DNA of 64,000 nt, from positions 62,001 to 126,000 of the forward strand of contig NZ_FRAV01000009.1 in NCBI RefSeq assembly GCF_900142445.1. The letters are read 5' to 3'. Source of the DNA: Chryseobacterium polytrichastri. Its GTDB lineage: Bacteria > Bacteroidota > Bacteroidia > Flavobacteriales > Weeksellaceae. The position numbers and the translations under genes were made by a program. Position 1 is the stretch's first letter. Every line of letters begins with the position of its first letter. Below, piece after piece: positions 61,934 through 64,000 of the stretch. Under the pieces are notes generated by a model, which saw nothing but the letters and a program-made list of their open reading frames with translations, was not told the origin of the DNA and searched no databases.

Positions 61934-63094
61934 TTAACCTCTAATATTTGCTTTTAATTCGCTTTCTAATGACTGTAGATCCTGATCCAGCTTTCTTCTG
62001 CTTTCTGTACCTTGCTTTTGGATCTGTTTTACTTCATTTAAAGTATTAATCAACATTGCTGTTGTTTCTCTCAATGTTTCAGCAGATACAATAGTCTGTT
62101 CATTAGCTCTGGCAACATTTACAGAATTCTGACCCAAACGTTCTGCATTCTTTCTTAAGATCTCTTCTGTTGTAGAAGATACTTTCTGCTGAATCTCAAT
62201 ATTTTGCTGCTGTCTGTGCATGGCAACCGCTAATGAAAGCTGGTTTTTCCAAACGGGTAACGTTGTAGTAAGAATCGTCTGTGCCTTTTCTGCGATAGAA
62301 ACGTTGTTGTTCTGAACCAATCTGATCTGTGGAAGAGACTGCATCATAATTAAACGTACTACTTTAAGATCTGCCAGCCTTCTATCTAATCTGTTGATAA
62401 AATCTCTCTTATCAGCAATTTGATAATCTGCATAATTCTGAACATTAGCTTCCATTTGTGCAAGTTCACCAGCCGCTTTTTCCATTCTTAAATTCCCTGC
62501 AATCACAAGGTCTTCAATTTGTTTGATAGAATTTACGTTGCTATCAAAAATAGTCTGCAAAACAGCGTTGTCTTTTGTTGAAGTAATGATTCCGGCATTT
62601 ACTTTATGCGAGATCTGATCGATGTTGGTAACAATCTTATCATATTTAGCAAATAAGTTTTCTACCTGAGTAATCACTTTTTTCATGAAAGGCAAACGGC
62701 TAAAAAAGCCTTTTACTTTATTGCCTCCATTGATTTCGTCTACATCTACGTAATTAAGCTCAATCAATAAATTATTGATCAGCTCTCCTACTTCGCCAGA
62801 ATTTGATCTTCTTACGTTATTTAAAAAACTATCACTTTGGTTGGCTAATGTTTTTTGAAGTTCAGACCCAAAATTTACGATAGAACCAGGGTTGGTTTCA
62901 TCTATAGCATTGGCAGCCGTTTCATATTTCTGAAGGTCTGCACTTTGAATCTGAGTTAAATTTACATTTCCATCTCTATCAACGAGAACCGGTGGAGTTC
63001 CCGGATTAGGCTGACTCGGTTGTGCGGGTTCAAATGTCTTAAGGGGCTCAATTGACTGAAGTGGGTCAATGGGTTGGTTTGATTGATTATCCAT
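61934..63094 (-). CDS. telA: TelA-family toxic anion resistance protein
   Basis: 386 residues of the TelA/KlaA type. After a disordered Pro/Gln-rich start (residues 1-40), it is almost entirely helical: FFSRLPFMKKVITQVENLFA (about 128-147), LAVAMHRQQQNIEIQQKVSS, and a C-terminal coiled coil. Partner of TerC/TerD in the Ter stress system; the mechanism is not known. It lies 6 bases downstream of the upstream terD. Confidence 0.92.
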   Translation of the reverse strand: MDNQSNQPIDPLQSIEPLKTFEPAQPSQPNPGTPPVLVDRDGNVNLTQIQSADLQKYETAANAIDETNPGSIVNFGSELQKTLANQSDSFLNNVRRSNSGEVGELINNLLIELNYVDVDEINGGNKVKGFFSRLPFMKKVITQVENLFAKYDKIVTNIDQISHKVNAGIITSTKDNAVLQTIFDSNVNSIKQIEDLVIAGNLRMEKAAGELAQMEANVQNYADYQIADKRDFINRLDRRLADLKVVRLIMMQSLPQIRLVQNNNVSIAEKAQTILTTTLPVWKNQLSLAVAMHRQQQNIEIQQKVSSTTEEILRKNAERLGQNSVNVARANEQTIVSAETLRETTAMLINTLNEVKQIQKQGTESRRKLDQDLQSLESELKANIRG

Positions 63095-63100
63095 AATAAA

Positions 63101-63655
63101 TTATTGATACATTGATACAAATTTGTCAAGACCTTCTCTCTGACCTGCGCCTACAGCTTCGAATTTCCAATCTCCGTTTCTGTTGTAGATTCTTCCGAAT
63201 TCTACCGCCGTTTCAATAGAGAAATCTTCGTCTAGTTCGTACTTCAAGATTTCCTCATTCGTTTCTGTATTCACAATTCTGATGAAAGAATTCCTTACCT
63301 GTCCGAAGTTTTGTTTTCTAGATTCAGCTTCGTGAATGGTAACTACTACAGTAATTTCCTTTATAGCAGAATCAATTTTAGTTAAATCAATTTTAATTTG
63401 CTCATCATCACCGTCTCCATCACCTGTTAAGTTATCTCCTGAGTGAATCACTGCTTTATCCGGAGACTCCAGGTTGTTATAAAAAATAAAATGGTTATCT
63501 GAAACCAATTTCTTGTTTTCTCCTAATAAAAATAAAGAAGCATCTAAATCAAAAGCTCCTCCTGTAGAAGTATTGTTGGTATCCCATCCTAAACCAATTG
63601 TAAATTTAGGGGCATTTATATTTTCTCTTTGTCCTTTTTGTAAGTTAATAGCCAT
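63101..63655 (-). CDS. TerD-family calcium-binding stress protein (copy 2)
   Basis: 184 residues, the canonical TerD length. Motifs FDLDASLFLLGENKK (about 36-50), HSGDNLTGDGDGDDEQI and the C-terminal ELDEDFSIETAVEFGRIYNR are complete. Its stop is 6 bases from telA and its start overlaps the next gene by 11 bases. It differs from copy 1 mainly in the loop before the first Ca site. Confidence 0.93.
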   Translation of the reverse strand: MAINLQKGQRENINAPKFTIGLGWDTNNTSTGGAFDLDASLFLLGENKKLVSDNHFIFYNNLESPDKAVIHSGDNLTGDGDGDDEQIKIDLTKIDSAIKEITVVVTIHEAESRKQNFGQVRNSFIRIVNTETNEEILKYELDEDFSIETAVEFGRIYNRNGDWKFEAVGAGQREGLDKFVSMYQ

Positions 63656-64000
63656 AATATAATTCAGTTTGCGTTAAAGTGTTTATATTGTTTTCGTATT
63701 CTTTTATTAAATGATAATTGTTGCTGATTGCCAGCTCCAACAAACTATCCATATGCTCATTTGTTACTTTAGACGTAAGATACTCAAAATTACTTGAATC
63801 TAGGCCTAAAATATATTTTACAATCCTTGTATTAAATTGGAAACTTGGTTTCACCATTACTTCCACTACATGCTCTACATTTTTTACTGCATAATAGTTA
63901 AAGAAATTTTCAATGGTAGGATCCAATTCAAAATTCATTAATTCAGCATAATACATGAATAAAAAATCTGCTTCTACATTAAATTCATCCAAAATTTTAT
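63645..64000 (-). CDS. Partial gene of unknown function in the Ter cluster
   Basis: At least 118 residues of the C-terminal part; the frame remains open through the right edge. A TTG near 63992 can look like a start but is probably internal. No conserved motif is recognised; the sequence is acidic and helical (ENFFNYYAVKNVEHVVEVMV, SNFEYLTSKVTNEHMDSLLE). It overlaps the terD copy 2 start by 11 bases, so it is co-translated and belongs to the unit. Confidence 0.6.
   Translation of the reverse strand, partial: KILDEFNVEADFLFMYYAELMNFELDPTIENFFNYYAVKNVEHVVEVMVKPSFQFNTRIVKYILGLDSSNFEYLTSKVTNEHMDSLLELAISNNYHLIKEYENNINTLTQTELYYGY

Noticed and set aside
63645..63992. A complete gene starting at a TTG near the right edge
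   Set aside because: The frame stays open to the end of the window, so the true start is probably outside.

Overview
The window looks like a chromosomal segment of a gliding-lineage Bacteroidota, most likely Flavobacteriia, family Weeksellaceae, and plausibly Chryseobacterium or a close relative. The reasons are: AT-rich DNA; gldK and gldL of the type IX secretion (T9SS)/gliding motor; T9SS type A and type B sorting domains; promoters of the Bacteroidota form TTTG-N17-19-TAnnTTTG; little sign of Shine-Dalgarno sites; many lipoproteins; and a GG-leader peptide of a kind I associate with Chryseobacterium. The genus is inference. There is no rRNA, no CRISPR array and no transposase.

Layout. 1-6.2 kb: minus-strand unit (GT5-like protein, DUF4270 lipoprotein, glmS, gldK, gldL running off the left edge), divergent from panC. 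7.35-7.7 kb: tRNA-Lys, tRNA-Leu, tRNA-Lys. 7.8-16.8 kb: housekeeping and envelope genes (aroK, an S4 RNA-binding protein, an FMN-dependent glutamate synthase-like protein, mtaB, a T9SS type B cargo, a nuclease-like unknown). 17-19.9 kb: an alpha-glucan phosphorylase homologue lacking the PLP lysine, small unknowns and a GG-leader peptide. 20-27.4 kb: peptide utilisation block, a secreted DPP-IV peptidase followed by three POT transporters. 27.5-38.4 kb: a periplasmic thioredoxin, recG, an AraC regulator with a receiver lacking its phospho-acceptor Asp, dapA, and a tight operon of split 5'-nucleotidase, PorZ-like protein and recO. 38.5-48.2 kb: GH63-like glucosidase, a dense repeat region, SDR, GNAT, DUF1684, GMC oxidoreductase, ANT(6)-like enzyme, mqo. 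48.6-51.4 kb: three related secreted proteins in one operon. 51.4-58.9 kb: gpsA, an M23 peptidase with an interrupted domain, an Rrf2/NmrA/MBL operon, FKBP and a catalase-fold protein. 59.1-64 kb: a Ter/Tel stress cluster (terC, terD, unknown, telA, terD, unknown running off the right edge).

Pathway links. GldK/GldL and the PorZ-like protein belong to T9SS, and the type B protein is a likely cargo. DPP-IV releases dipeptides outside the cytoplasm and the POT carriers import them with protons. The Ter/Tel genes form one co-directional membrane-associated stress module. The points most worth a second look are the unknown partners in the Ter cluster, the GT35 homologue without its PLP lysine, the pseudo-receiver/AraC pair, the domain insertion in the first secreted paralogue, and the structured intergenic repeats near 30.5 and 41.4 kb.
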